A stretch of DNA of 64,000 bases from Rhodobacterales bacterium HKCCE2091. Lineage in GTDB: Bacteria > Pseudomonadota > Alphaproteobacteria > Rhodobacterales > Rhodobacteraceae. The stretch's first letter is position 1. Each line of letters starts with the position of its first letter. Below, one piece after another: positions 46,771 to 56,077 of this stretch. The notes under the pieces were generated by a model. The model was given only the letters and a program-made list of their open reading frames with translations, was not told the origin of the DNA and did no database searches. The stretch covers positions 62,001 to 126,000 of the forward strand of contig WVSL01000009.1 of the NCBI GenBank assembly GCA_015689685.1. Reading direction: 5' to 3'. A program made the position numbers and the translations under genes.

Positions 46771-47121
46771 TCAGCCGGTTCCCAGTATCCCGCTGATCCG
46801 CTCCAGTGTCTGCCTCCGGCCCTCGTCGCTCCGCGCCGCGTCACGCGCCGACTGGCGCCGTAACTCCGCCCGCGCGATGGCAGCGAGGATGGCCCGTCGC
46901 CGTTCCAGGCGGCCAGCGGCGTAGCGGGTCGCCAGCTCGACCTCCCGCAGGCTGCCGGCCGACCGCAGCGCGTGCGTCCGGCCCTCGTCGAGCGCCGCAA
47001 GGTTGCGCCGGAGCGCCTCGATCTCGGCGGTGACTTCGGCGAGGGCGGTGATGCTCTGGTCGGACTTCATGCGCGCGATGTCTTGCAGGCGGCCGAGCTT
47101 GTCCTTCATCTCGCGGGTCAA
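46771..47121 (-). CDS. Coiled-coil protein in FliJ position
   Basis: The 116-residue protein is one long charged helix (LGRLQDIARMKSDQSITALAEVTAEIEALRRNLAALDEG in parts; RRRAILAAIARAELRRQSARDAARS), typical of FliJ-like export-stalk proteins. It has no other motif, so the FliJ call is contextual. TTG 47121 has GGGGAG six bases upstream. ATG 47109 gives a 112-residue form with poorer spacing. It overlaps flhB by 4 bp if TTG is used and is convergent with the FliL-like gene. Confidence 0.6.
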   Translation of the reverse strand: MTREMKDKLGRLQDIARMKSDQSITALAEVTAEIEALRRNLAALDEGRTHALRSAGSLREVELATRYAAGRLERRRAILAAIARAELRRQSARDAARSDEGRRQTLERISGILGTG

Positions 47122-48203
47122 CGGCGTCTCCCCGCCTTCCGGCGCATTGCATCCGCGAACCGGATCGCTGCCGCGACTGCCCTGAAGTGATCCCGCTCGA
47201 TCGGCGCGCCGAGATCGACGGCGCCGTGAAGCAACCGCGCCGTGGGCGGATCGCTGTAGATCGGTACGCCGGCCTCGATCGCCGTCTCGCGGATGCGGCG
47301 CGCGACCTCGTCAACGCCCTTGGCCACGCAGACCGGCACCTCGCCCTTCTTGCGGTCCCACTTGAGCGCGACCGCGTAATGGGTCGGGTTCACGATCACG
47401 ACGGCGGCCTCTGGAACCTGCGAGATCATCCGGTTCGTCGCGATGTCGTATCCGCGCTGCCGCCGCTCCTGCTTCAGGTGCGGATCGCCCTCGCTTTCCT
47501 TCGACTCGTCCGCAATCTCCTTGCGGGTCATGCGGTTGCGTCGCAGGTGTTCGCCCCATTGCCAGAGGTAGTCCGTGCCGCCGACCACGAGCGCGACGAT
47601 CAGAACGAACACCAGGAAGTCGCGGGACTGCCGGCCCATTGCGGCGAGAACCTGGCCGCCGGAGCCCTGCATCGCGCCGAGGATCTGGTCGCGCCGGCCG
47701 ATGAGGAACAGCGCAAGCAGGACGGTGTAGATCGCGAGCTTGGTCCCGGACTTCGCGAACTCGAACAGTCCCGACGCCCCGAATTTCTGCTTGGCGTTCT
47801 GGATCGGCGAGATCCGCGAAAGCTTCGGCTGCAGCTTGGACGGCGTGAAGAGGATGGCGTTCTGTGCCATCAGCGCGGCGATCAGCAGGCCCGCAGGCAC
47901 GGCGATCAGCCCCGCGAGCGCGGCGAAGACCGCGCCGATCACACCGCCCGCAGGCGCCGAGCCTCCGGGCGACAGCATGAGCGGCGCGATGGTGTCTGCC
48001 TGGCCGAGCAGGACCTGCGCGACACCACCGATGCGGTCGGCGAGCATCGGGCCAAACAGCGCGGTTCCGATCAGCAGGCCGCCGTAGACGACCGCGGTGT
48101 TCAGGTCCTGGGACCGGACGATCTCCCCCCGCTTTCGCGCTTCCTCGAGCTTTCGCGGTGTGGGGTCGAATGACTTCTCGGCGCCTTCTTCCTCGCCGGA
48201 CAT
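47118..48203 (-). CDS. flhB: Flagellar export protein FlhB
   Basis: The 361-residue protein has four membrane helices (about residues 33-205) and a cytoplasmic domain with the NPTH autocleavage motif (VIVNPTHYAVALKWD near 265), where cleavage switches export specificity with FliK. The N-terminus EKSFDPTPRKLEEARKRGEI is diagnostic. It follows fliR directly, without spacer, in flhA-fliR-flhB. Confidence 0.97.
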   Translation of the reverse strand: MSGEEEGAEKSFDPTPRKLEEARKRGEIVRSQDLNTAVVYGGLLIGTALFGPMLADRIGGVAQVLLGQADTIAPLMLSPGGSAPAGGVIGAVFAALAGLIAVPAGLLIAALMAQNAILFTPSKLQPKLSRISPIQNAKQKFGASGLFEFAKSGTKLAIYTVLLALFLIGRRDQILGAMQGSGGQVLAAMGRQSRDFLVFVLIVALVVGGTDYLWQWGEHLRRNRMTRKEIADESKESEGDPHLKQERRQRGYDIATNRMISQVPEAAVVIVNPTHYAVALKWDRKKGEVPVCVAKGVDEVARRIRETAIEAGVPIYSDPPTARLLHGAVDLGAPIERDHFRAVAAAIRFADAMRRKAGRRR

Positions 48204-48977
48204 TCACAGCCCCCCGAGCGAATGGGCGAGGCCGGTCTGGAACACGCGAAGCCAGATCGGCAGGAGGAACGGCAGCGTCAGGAGCAGGAGGACGAGCGAG
48301 CCCCAGGTGATCGCCGGGGCGCCGACCAGTGCCACCATGAGTTGCGGCATCGCCTTGGAGATCACGCCGAGCATGAGGTTGTAGAGCAGCGACGCGATCA
48401 GGAACGGCGCGGCCAGAGAGAACGCGAGCGAGAAGGTCGCCGAGACACGCTGCACGCCCCAGAGCCCGGTATCGCGCGCGAGCGGAAACACCCCGGCGGG
48501 AAGCACGTCGTAGGAGGTGATGAACGTCCGCACCAGATGGACGTGCAGACCGCTCGCGACCGCGAGCGCCAGTCCCGAGACTAGGAGGATTCCGCCGAGC
48601 GCGGGCTGCGGATCGGGCGAGGCTCCGCCCATGATCTGGCTGAGCGAGGTCGCCTGCGCCGCCATCGAGCCGGCCACCTGGAGCGCGATCACGATCAGCC
48701 GAAGTCCGATCCCGATCACGAGGCCGGAGACGGTTTCGGTCAGGAAGAACCGGAGCGGCGGCAGCGTCCCGTCCATCGGCAGGAGATCCGGCGCGACGGC
48801 GGGTGTGAGGATGAAGGTGAAGGCCAGTGCCGCGGCGAGCTTGATCCGTTGCGGGATGAAGCTTTCGCCGATCGCGGGCATCACGGCGAAGGCCGCACCG
48901 ACACGCAGGAAGACGGCAATCCCCGCAGTCAGCCAAGCCTGGCTGAGGTCCAGGAGTTCCGCCAGCTCCCCGATCAC
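48204..48977 (-). CDS. fliR: Flagellar export gate protein FliR
   Basis: The 257-residue membrane protein has about six helices and family segments FLRVGAAFAVMPAIGESFIPQR near residue 25 and ASLLYNLMLGVISKAMPQL near 195, followed by PAITWGSLVLLLLTLPF. It assembles with FliP and FliQ into the export gate. It overlaps flhA by 4 bp and directly abuts flhB. Confidence 0.96.
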   Translation of the reverse strand: MIGELAELLDLSQAWLTAGIAVFLRVGAAFAVMPAIGESFIPQRIKLAAALAFTFILTPAVAPDLLPMDGTLPPLRFFLTETVSGLVIGIGLRLIVIALQVAGSMAAQATSLSQIMGGASPDPQPALGGILLVSGLALAVASGLHVHLVRTFITSYDVLPAGVFPLARDTGLWGVQRVSATFSLAFSLAAPFLIASLLYNLMLGVISKAMPQLMVALVGAPAITWGSLVLLLLTLPFLLPIWLRVFQTGLAHSLGGL

Positions 48978-51052
48978 GGGGCGACCGTTCCGACCAGCGC
49001 GGGCTTCGCGTCCAGCCCGATTTCCTCGAACGAGAGGACCGGGTTGGCGATCCCGCGGGCGGAGGCGACGGTGCGGACGAACCTTCGGCGCAGGGCGGAC
49101 GTGACGATCGCCGCGTACGTCCCGGTTTCAGACGCGAGGCCGACCTTTTCCGCCAGCCCCGCGGCCAGGGCGTTGAACCGTTCCGGCGGCAGGGCGATGT
49201 CCGGCAGGCCTGCATCGCCGCCGCGCTGGTGATCCTGGAACACTTCTTCCCACTGGCCGGAAATCTGGATCAGCGGCAGGGTTCCGTCCGGGCGCTTGAG
49301 ATCCGCGACGAGCTGGAAACCGAGCCGCTGACGGACATGTTCGCACAGGAGTTCCGGCTGCGGCATCGACGGCCGCGCCTCCGCCACAGCTTCGAGAATC
49401 AGCGGGAGGTTTCGGATCGAGACCTGTTCGGCGAGGAGCAGCCGCAGCACCGTGTGCAGGAGGTCGAGCGGAACCTTGTCGGGCACGAGTTCGTCCAGCA
49501 GCCGGCGATTTTCCTCGGCCCGGGCCGTGTCCGACAGCGACACGAACGCGTCGAGGAGCCGCTGCAGCGTCTTCATTGTCAGAAGGCGCGACAGGTTGCG
49601 CTTCAGCACCTCCAGCAGGTGCGTGGCAAGGACCTCCGATGGCGCGACGGTGGTCAGACCCAACATCGCGGCCTTGTCGCGATCCGACCCGGCGATCCAG
49701 CGGGCGGGGGCGCCGTAGACCGGCTCCTCGCAATCCTCGCCGGGCGGCAGGGCGTCGCCCGACGCGCCCTTCAGCACGAGGATCCCGTTGGTGTCCAGCC
49801 GGGCGCGAGCGTGTTCGACACCCTGTATCCGGATCAGGTAGGTCGACCGCGGCAGGTCACCCCGGTCCGTCAGCCGCATCTCGGGCAGGATCAGGCCGAA
49901 GTTGCGCGCGATGTGGTCGCGCATGTTGCGGATACGCGCGTCAAGCCCGGTTGCGGGATCGAGGGCGAGATCGACGAGGTCGGGCGCGAATTCGACGTGG
50001 ATGTCGTCGAGCTCCAGGACATCGCCCATCGACGGGGCGGCCTCGGTCTCGGGCTCAAGTGTGGCGACCGGGGCTTCGGCCTCGGCCAGGATCGCGCGGA
50101 ACCGGAACGCGGCCGCGGCGCCGAGAAGCCCCGATCCGAGTACGAAAGGCAGGAACGGGAGCCCGGGGACAAGCGCGAAGATCCCCATCAGGATCGCGAC
50201 GGTGGCCAAGGCGGAGGGATGCTTGCCGAGCTGGCCGACAAGCGCGGTATCGGTCGCGCCGGTCGCACCGCCGCGTGCGAGCAGAAGCGCGGATGCGATT
50301 GCGATGATGACGGCGGGGATCTGGCTCACGAGGCCATCGCCCACGGTCAGGATCGCGTAGGTCTCGAATGCGCGGCCGAGCGGCATCCCGTGCATGACCG
50401 TCCCGATCACCAGCCCCATGACGAGGTTGAGAAGCGTAATCAGGAGACCCGCGATGGCATCGCCCTTGACGAACTTCGAGGCACCGTCGAGCGAGCCGAA
50501 GAAGGTGGTTTCGGCCTGCTCCCGTTCGCGGCGGGCCTTCGCTTCCTTGTGGTCGATCGCGCCGGCGGACATGTCGCTGTCGATGGCGAGCTGCTTGCCG
50601 GGCATCCCGTCGAGCGCGAACCGCGCGCCGACCTCGGCCATCCGCGCGGCGCCCTTGTTGATCACGATGAAGTTCACGATCAGCAGCACGCAGAACACCA
50701 CGAGCCCCATGATCACGCTGCCGCCCATGACGAAGTTGGCGAAGCCTTCGATGACGCCGCCGGCAGCGCCCGTCCCGGTATGGCCCTCGCCGATGATCAG
50801 CTTCGTGGAGGACACGTTGAGCGACAGCCGCAGCATGAGCGACGCGAGCAGGACCGTCGGAAAGGACGAGAAGTCGAGTGGCCGCTCGATGAAGAGGGTG
50901 ACGGTGAAGATCAGGATCGCGAGGCCGAAAGAGGTCGCGAGGCCGAGGTCCACGACGAAGGACGGCACCGGAAGAATCATCATGACGATTACCGTCATGA
51001 GGGCGAGCGCGAACAGGATCGTCGGCTGGAAGATCTTCTGTGGCGTCGTCAT
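48974..51052 (-). CDS. flhA: Flagellar export gate protein FlhA
   Basis: The 692-residue protein has eight membrane helices in the first 320 residues, including SFPTVLLASLMLRLSLNVSST, the conserved LNISTTRLIL-equivalent, and the FHIPEP-like block ALDGMPGKQLAIDSDMSAG. The cytoplasmic C-terminal part forms the nonameric ring that docks chaperone-substrate complexes. It is the start of the flhA-fliR-flhB unit and overlaps the SLT gene by 4 bp. Confidence 0.97.
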   Translation of the reverse strand: MTTPQKIFQPTILFALALMTVIVMMILPVPSFVVDLGLATSFGLAILIFTVTLFIERPLDFSSFPTVLLASLMLRLSLNVSSTKLIIGEGHTGTGAAGGVIEGFANFVMGGSVIMGLVVFCVLLIVNFIVINKGAARMAEVGARFALDGMPGKQLAIDSDMSAGAIDHKEAKARREREQAETTFFGSLDGASKFVKGDAIAGLLITLLNLVMGLVIGTVMHGMPLGRAFETYAILTVGDGLVSQIPAVIIAIASALLLARGGATGATDTALVGQLGKHPSALATVAILMGIFALVPGLPFLPFVLGSGLLGAAAAFRFRAILAEAEAPVATLEPETEAAPSMGDVLELDDIHVEFAPDLVDLALDPATGLDARIRNMRDHIARNFGLILPEMRLTDRGDLPRSTYLIRIQGVEHARARLDTNGILVLKGASGDALPPGEDCEEPVYGAPARWIAGSDRDKAAMLGLTTVAPSEVLATHLLEVLKRNLSRLLTMKTLQRLLDAFVSLSDTARAEENRRLLDELVPDKVPLDLLHTVLRLLLAEQVSIRNLPLILEAVAEARPSMPQPELLCEHVRQRLGFQLVADLKRPDGTLPLIQISGQWEEVFQDHQRGGDAGLPDIALPPERFNALAAGLAEKVGLASETGTYAAIVTSALRRRFVRTVASARGIANPVLSFEEIGLDAKPALVGTVAP

Positions 51053-51738
51053 GGGCGGGGTCCGAACAGCGGGCGCCCGGTCCCGGCCCCGGCAGGGACG
51101 AGCGAACCCGGCGCGGAGCTTGTGCCGGCCTGGAGCAGCGGAAATCCGTTGATGCGCGGTCCCGCGACTTGGCGAGGTGCTGGCGGCGGGTCGACCTGCA
51201 GGTTCGCGAGGTGCCGGTGGTAGACTTGCAGATACCGGGACGCGTGGAGGCGCGTTCGCGAGTGGTAGGCGCCTACGGCCGCATCCCAGCTACCGGTTTC
51301 GCCAAACAGCTGGCCGAGGAAGCGGGCCGCGTAGCGGGCGTTCGCGAGCGGGTCGAACATCGCGCGGATGGACGCGAAGTGCCGGCCGTGCCAGCGATGG
51401 TTGATCTGAAAGCAACCGATGTCGAAGCTTCGGGCGCCGCCAGCGTGGCGCGCTTCCGCGAAGGATTCTGCCTCTGCGCGGGTGTCGAACCAGCGCCCCG
51501 CACCCTCCATGTTGACGGTCCAGGGCCAGGGGCCGCCGTTTCGCGCGGTTTCCGTTCGCGCAATGGCGAGAAGCACCTGGAGCGGCACGTCGGACTCCGC
51601 CGCGGCCTGGGCGGCTGCCTGGTCGCAGAGTGCCGCGTCGTCGTTCACGGTGGCCCTCACCGCGTGCGGCAGAAGCACGAGCATCAGAAGCCCGAGTGCC
51701 AGGGACCGGGCGATCGGCATCGGGCGTCTGGATCTCAT
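51049..51738 (-). CDS. Lytic transglycosylase, SLT domain, in the flagellar locus
   Basis: The 229-residue protein has a signal peptide (about residues 7-30) and a C-terminal goose-lysozyme-like SLT domain. The catalytic Glu is in LLAIARTETARNG near residue 65, and SFDIGCFQINHRWH near 118 and AVGAYHSRTR near 168 complete the fold. The start ATG 51738 has AGGA upstream. ATG 51720 lacks an SD. Since FlgJ here has no muramidase domain, this enzyme may open the peptidoglycan for the rod. It overlaps flhA by 4 bp. Confidence 0.85.
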   Translation of the reverse strand: MRSRRPMPIARSLALGLLMLVLLPHAVRATVNDDAALCDQAAAQAAAESDVPLQVLLAIARTETARNGGPWPWTVNMEGAGRWFDTRAEAESFAEARHAGGARSFDIGCFQINHRWHGRHFASIRAMFDPLANARYAARFLGQLFGETGSWDAAVGAYHSRTRLHASRYLQVYHRHLANLQVDPPPAPRQVAGPRINGFPLLQAGTSSAPGSLVPAGAGTGRPLFGPRP

Positions 51739-51803
51739 CGTTTGTCCTGCAGTTCTTGCGGGTTGGCTCGGCGTCACGGTGTTAGCCGCCGGCCGGTTAG
51801 GAT

Positions 51804-53999
51804 TCAGTTACCCCCGAGTTCGGGGCCCAGAAGGTCCGACAGCATTTCACGCATCGCCCGGCTGTCCTCGATCGCCGCGCGGAGGGACGCCGTGTCCTCG
51901 GGATCTGCGGCAGGGGCGTTTCCGGCCTCCAGCGCGGACAGACGTTCCGCAAGCGCCGCATCGGCGCCTTCCGTCCCCGCTGCTGCCGCGGCCCAGTTCC
52001 GGGACGGCATCGGGGCGGGGGCATCCGGGCCCGGGCCGTCGCCGGCGGGGGCGTAGGCGGAAGCGAGCGCATCGAGGCCGAGCGAGAGCAGCCTTTCATG
52101 GACTTCGGAGGACAGCTCGCGGGGCAGGCGCGGTCCACCTTCGGCGGTCGCCATCCGCGTCGACAGCACAACGAGCGCGGCCATCTCGTCCGCTTCTAGG
52201 AGGGTTTCGACAACGCTGGTCTCGATTGCGGCCCGCGCCGCCGCGGGCGCACCTTCGAGTTCGTCCAGCATTCCGAACAGGCTTTCGCTGTCTCCGCGCG
52301 CGGCATGGGCGAGTATGACTTCGTGCCACAGGCCACCGGTCGATCGTACGCCCGGATCCTCCCGCAGCATTGCCTCGGCGGCGATGATATGGGCATCGTC
52401 CACCGCCGAATTTTCACGGCGGGCGAGGGCGAGATACTGCAACATGGCGCGGTGGGCGTCGGGACCGGCCCGCTGCATCGTCTCTTCGAGACGTTCGGCG
52501 CTGTCGTGCGGCGGCGGGTCGTCCGAGGTTTCCAGCGCGAGGAGGAGCTCCTGGTCCGCGTCGAGAGTGTCGCCGCGCCCGAGTGCTTCCCGAATCTCCG
52601 TCGCGTCCTCGTGGTAGCCGGCCTCGTTGAGGCGGCGGGCGAAATCGGGCCCCAGGATCCTCCGGAGACCGAGCGGCAGGCGTGCGAAGGCGAGCCTCAT
52701 TTCCTGCCTTTGCCGTTGGCTCAGGTCCGGAAAGCTGTCGGCATCGACGAAACGCCAGAGCAGATCGGTCCCGGAGCAGAGCGCGAGCGTTTCCACCCGC
52801 GCGAAGTTCGGGCCCGGCCTGTCGTCGAGGTAGCGCGCCATCGACAGCTCGGCCTCCGGCGGGTCGTCGAGCTGGGTGAGCCAGTATTCTGCCTCCGCGC
52901 CGAAGCCGTAGTAGATGTAGAAGCGGGCGAGCCGGACAGCGGCGCGGGGCATGACCTGGCCGCGCGCGTCGATCACGCCCTGCCTCAGCGTACCGATATC
53001 CTGTTCGAAGCCGAGGCCAGAGGCCCAGCCGGAAACATCGCCGATGCGGTTGGAACAGGTGAGGGCGGAGCCGGCCCCGCCGATACCCCCGTTCCGGTCC
53101 AGGACGACATCGAAAGCGTTTGCTGCCCGGATGGGCAACTGACCCTCCGGGTGCGGTTCGGGTACCGGGGTTGCCGCTGGAGGCGGATCTTCCTCCCGGT
53201 GCGGCATCGGGTCACCGAGGGCCCGTGGGGCGGTGGCAGCGGCATCGAGAAGCCCGGCGGAGGCGGCGCGGGACAACTGCTCGGCCAACGATGACGCGGT
53301 CCCGCCGAGGTCCATGTCCGGGTGGGGTTGATCGTGGGCCTGTTCGGGGTGAGGCGCCTCGGACGCGGCCGGGGCTGCCTCGGGTTCCGCATGCGACGCC
53401 GCTGCGTGCCGGTCTTCTACTTCGGGTGGAGCGAACGCGAGGGATTCGACGGGGGTCATCGCGCCTTGCTCGTCGTTATGCGCAGCGCCGTTCGGCCTGA
53501 GCATCGAGCCGGCGTTCGCTAGGTCCATCAGGAGCAGGGTCGGGGAACCGGACAGCTCGGCCGCGGGCCGGTTGGGTATGGCGTTGTCGACTTGCGGCGG
53601 CGGTACCTCCACAGACCCCGCTTCCAGCAAGGCCGCCGCTTCCGCATCTGCTTCGGGATCGTCGTAGATGTCGAGGACGAGGTAGGTGTCGAGGTATCTT
53701 GAGGCTTCGACCCTGCAGGCACAGCCGAGTGTCAGGGACAGATCGCCCTCGGCGTCCAAGGCATCGAGCCGACCGGCGTTCAGACGGCGGAATACGGTCG
53801 AGGTGTCGAAATCCGCCGGCGGCGTGAGGACGATCCGGACCTCGCGGCCGATGCGAGTCGTTTCGAAATCCCGGTCCGACCCGATCGGAGCGACAAGACG
53901 CGTATAGGTCCCGTGTTCGCCCGACTGCACCACGCCCTGTGCCGCGGCGGATGCGGCGAAGGCGAGGAAAACGACGACCGGGGCGAGGTACCGGATCAT
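51804..53999 (-). CDS. Large periplasmic MotC-like motility protein (unassigned)
   Basis: The 731-residue protein has a signal peptide (MIRYLAPVVVFLAFAASAAA) and an N-terminal beta-rich part with two nearby Cys (LGCACRVEA). Next comes a His/Pro/Glu-rich disordered stretch (about 180-235), then about 400 residues of helical repeats (LARFYIYYGFGAEAEYWLTQ, MARYLDDRPG, RLPLGLRRILG). I do not recognise a named domain. Rhizobial motility loci encode the periplasmic stator protein MotC with chaperone MotE. Here motE lies next to motA and this gene is coupled to motA by ATGA, so a MotC-like role is plausible. Confidence 0.6.
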   Translation of the reverse strand: MIRYLAPVVVFLAFAASAAAQGVVQSGEHGTYTRLVAPIGSDRDFETTRIGREVRIVLTPPADFDTSTVFRRLNAGRLDALDAEGDLSLTLGCACRVEASRYLDTYLVLDIYDDPEADAEAAALLEAGSVEVPPPQVDNAIPNRPAAELSGSPTLLLMDLANAGSMLRPNGAAHNDEQGAMTPVESLAFAPPEVEDRHAAASHAEPEAAPAASEAPHPEQAHDQPHPDMDLGGTASSLAEQLSRAASAGLLDAAATAPRALGDPMPHREEDPPPAATPVPEPHPEGQLPIRAANAFDVVLDRNGGIGGAGSALTCSNRIGDVSGWASGLGFEQDIGTLRQGVIDARGQVMPRAAVRLARFYIYYGFGAEAEYWLTQLDDPPEAELSMARYLDDRPGPNFARVETLALCSGTDLLWRFVDADSFPDLSQRQRQEMRLAFARLPLGLRRILGPDFARRLNEAGYHEDATEIREALGRGDTLDADQELLLALETSDDPPPHDSAERLEETMQRAGPDAHRAMLQYLALARRENSAVDDAHIIAAEAMLREDPGVRSTGGLWHEVILAHAARGDSESLFGMLDELEGAPAAARAAIETSVVETLLEADEMAALVVLSTRMATAEGGPRLPRELSSEVHERLLSLGLDALASAYAPAGDGPGPDAPAPMPSRNWAAAAAGTEGADAALAERLSALEAGNAPAADPEDTASLRAAIEDSRAMREMLSDLLGPELGGN

Positions 54000-54874
54000 G
54001 CGGCGGCCTGCAGCCCCTGCTTCAGGCCCTTCAGGGCCTCGTCGAGATCGTTGAAGCTCGGACGCATGCCGGACGGCGCGTTCTGGCGACCGACCTCGAT
54101 ACAGAGGTTGATCGCGTGGTTATGGAGGTTAGCGACCAGCACCTCGCGGATGATCTTGTAGAACTGGTGATCCTGCTCGACCACGCCGGACACGCGGCTG
54201 GCGAACGGGCCGATGAACGCGTAGGCCAGGAACACGCCGAGGAACGTTCCGACCAGCGCGCCGCCGATCATCTTGCCGAGGATCTCGGGCGGCTGGTCGA
54301 TCGAGCCCATCGTCTTGATCACGCCGAGCACGGCGGCGACGATCCCGAGCGCCGGAAGCGCGTCGGCCATCGACTGCAGCGCATGGCCGGAATGGGCGTT
54401 GTGGTGTAGCTGGGAATCGAGCCGCTTTTCGAGGATTTCCTCGACCTGGATCGGATCGTCGTAGTTGAGTGATGCGGACCGGAGCGTATCGCAGATCAGT
54501 TCGACCGCCGCCTTGTCGGCGAGGATCTTGGGATACTTCGTGAATATGTCGGAGTTCTCGGGGCCCTCGATGTGTTCCTCGAGACCGACGGCGTTCTGGC
54601 GCGACATCCGGACCAGTTCGAACAGAAGGCACAGAAGGTCCTGGTAGTCCTGCTTGTGCCATTTCGATCCCTTGAACACCTTCGCGATGTCGCCGAGCGT
54701 GTGCTTGATGTCGTGGCTGTCGTTGGAGATCACGAAGGCGCCCGTCGCGGCGCCGCCGATCATCATCATCTCGAACGGCAGCGACTTCATGATCGGCCCG
54801 AGCTTTCCGCCGGCGAGGATGTACCCGCCGAAAACCATCACGAAGACGATCACGATACCGATGATGCCGAACAT
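53996..54874 (-). CDS. motA: Flagellar motor stator protein MotA
   Basis: The 292-residue proton-channel subunit has four membrane helices and the torque-generating cytoplasmic loop. GGYILAGGKLGPIM at the N-terminus, then GSKWHKQDYQDLL, and DALPALGIVAAVLGVIKTMGSIDQPP, then GTFLGVFLAYAFIGPFAS are diagnostic. MotB, the peptidoglycan-binding partner, is not in this window. The next gene downstream, coupled by ATGA, is the large MotC-like protein. Confidence 0.96.
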   Translation of the reverse strand: MFGIIGIVIVFVMVFGGYILAGGKLGPIMKSLPFEMMMIGGAATGAFVISNDSHDIKHTLGDIAKVFKGSKWHKQDYQDLLCLLFELVRMSRQNAVGLEEHIEGPENSDIFTKYPKILADKAAVELICDTLRSASLNYDDPIQVEEILEKRLDSQLHHNAHSGHALQSMADALPALGIVAAVLGVIKTMGSIDQPPEILGKMIGGALVGTFLGVFLAYAFIGPFASRVSGVVEQDHQFYKIIREVLVANLHNHAINLCIEVGRQNAPSGMRPSFNDLDEALKGLKQGLQAAA

Positions 54875-54909
54875 GGAATTTCCTCCGGGTCAGCCTGCCT
54901 TCGGCAGGG

Positions 54910-55590
54910 TTATTCCGTGGCCGGGGCCGCGCGCGAGACCGGGACGTCGGCGTTGCGCGTGGCGAGGATGACGGAGATTGCGTAGGCCTGTTCCGGCGTG
55001 AGCTCGGCGAGGACGCCGGCCCCGGCTTCGGGCCGCATTCGGGCGAGGAAACCGGCCGCGAAGCTCGGGTCCATCTGGGAGAACAGCTCAGCCGCGTCGG
55101 CCGGGCTCATGGTCTCGTAGAACCGGGTGAGCTGGTCGATGTCGGATTCCGCGGCGGTGTCGGCCACGGACAGGAGCGCGTTGAGCCGCGCCTCGGCGTC
55201 TTCGAGTTCCCGCAGCCGCGCGGTCACCAGCCGCTCCGCCGCGTCGAGCCGGGCCTGTCGCGCGTCGATTTCGGCCTCTCGGGCGTCGAGTTCCTCGGCC
55301 CGTCCGCGAATCGCCGCGAGCGCGGCATCGACGGACGCGACCGTCGCGGGGTGATCGTCATCATGTGTGCCTTCGGTGCCGCCATGCGCCGCCGACGCCA
55401 TCTCGGCGTGGCCGTCATCCGCATGCTCGTCGGCGGCATGTGCCCCCGTTTCGGCGAAAGCGAGGTCGAGAGAGCCGAGTCGGGTGAGACCGGAGGCGAG
55501 GAAGATCAGGCACAGGGTCATGAGAATCCCGCGTTGCCGCCAGGTGCGGGCGGGGCGTGGGCCGGCGGTTTCGGATGCGGGGCGTTTCAT
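54910..55590 (-). CDS. motE: MotE-family flagellar protein
   Basis: The 226-residue protein has one N-terminal membrane or export helix (about 22-45), a His/Asp-rich linker (about 47-85), a coiled coil (about 90-145, RLDAAERLVTARLRELEDAE) and a C-terminal MgtE_N/FliG-N-like module, MSPADAAELFSQMDPSFAAG and MRPEAGAGVLAELTPEQAYAIS. In Sinorhizobium MotE is the chaperone of MotC. It lies directly upstream of motA in the same direction. Confidence 0.82.
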   Translation of the reverse strand: MKRPASETAGPRPARTWRQRGILMTLCLIFLASGLTRLGSLDLAFAETGAHAADEHADDGHAEMASAAHGGTEGTHDDDHPATVASVDAALAAIRGRAEELDAREAEIDARQARLDAAERLVTARLRELEDAEARLNALLSVADTAAESDIDQLTRFYETMSPADAAELFSQMDPSFAAGFLARMRPEAGAGVLAELTPEQAYAISVILATRNADVPVSRAAPATE

Positions 55591-56075
55591 TCCGCGGCCT
55601 CCTGGGAGGCGGCACGGCGTCGGAACACCGGCGCGGCGGGCTCATCGTCCTCCACGCTGCGGGCGCGGCGGGAGCCGAAGCGGGCCGCGGCGGGTTCCGC
55701 GTCCGGTTCCGGTTCTTCGGCCGGCTCGGCTTCGACCTCGGCGATTGGCTCCGGTTCCGCCGCGGGTTCCGCGCGGGGGACTTCCGGCAGGTCGTGGCAG
55801 GCGGCGAGCATCACCTCGAGATCGTTCGCCAGCGTCTCCGCCTCCTCCATCCTCGCGGCGAGCCTGGCGACGGTTTCCTCGGAGCCGGACCGCGCCTTCG
55901 CGAGCGCCCTGGTAAGATCGTCGACCTGCGCCGACAGGACGGCGATCGCCCCGCCGAGGCCCTTGTCGATCGAGCTCAGTCGCGCCAGCCGCCGTGACAG
56001 GACGAAACAGTAGGTGCCCGCGCCGAACGCGGCGGCGAACAGCAGCAGGTCCGAGATCGTCTGCATCAGGTCCAT
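55587..56075 (-). CDS. DUF6468-like flagellar-locus membrane protein
   Basis: The 162-residue protein has one N-terminal membrane helix (residues 6-24), a coiled coil (SSIDKGLGGAIAVLSAQVDD and SEETVARLAARMEEAETLAND) and an acidic Pro/Glu/Ala-rich tail. This layout and the place between fliL and motE match the DUF6468 proteins of alphaproteobacterial flagellar loci. The family role is unknown. It overlaps motE by 4 bp. Confidence 0.65.
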   Translation of the reverse strand: MDLMQTISDLLLFAAAFGAGTYCFVLSRRLARLSSIDKGLGGAIAVLSAQVDDLTRALAKARSGSEETVARLAARMEEAETLANDLEVMLAACHDLPEVPRAEPAAEPEPIAEVEAEPAEEPEPDAEPAAARFGSRRARSVEDDEPAAPVFRRRAASQEAAE

Positions 56076-56077
56076 CG

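Noticed and set aside
49229-51223. 664-codon open frame opposite flhA
   Set aside because: Antisense shadow of flhA, with His/Arg/Asp-rich composition typical of reversed GC-rich coding sequence.
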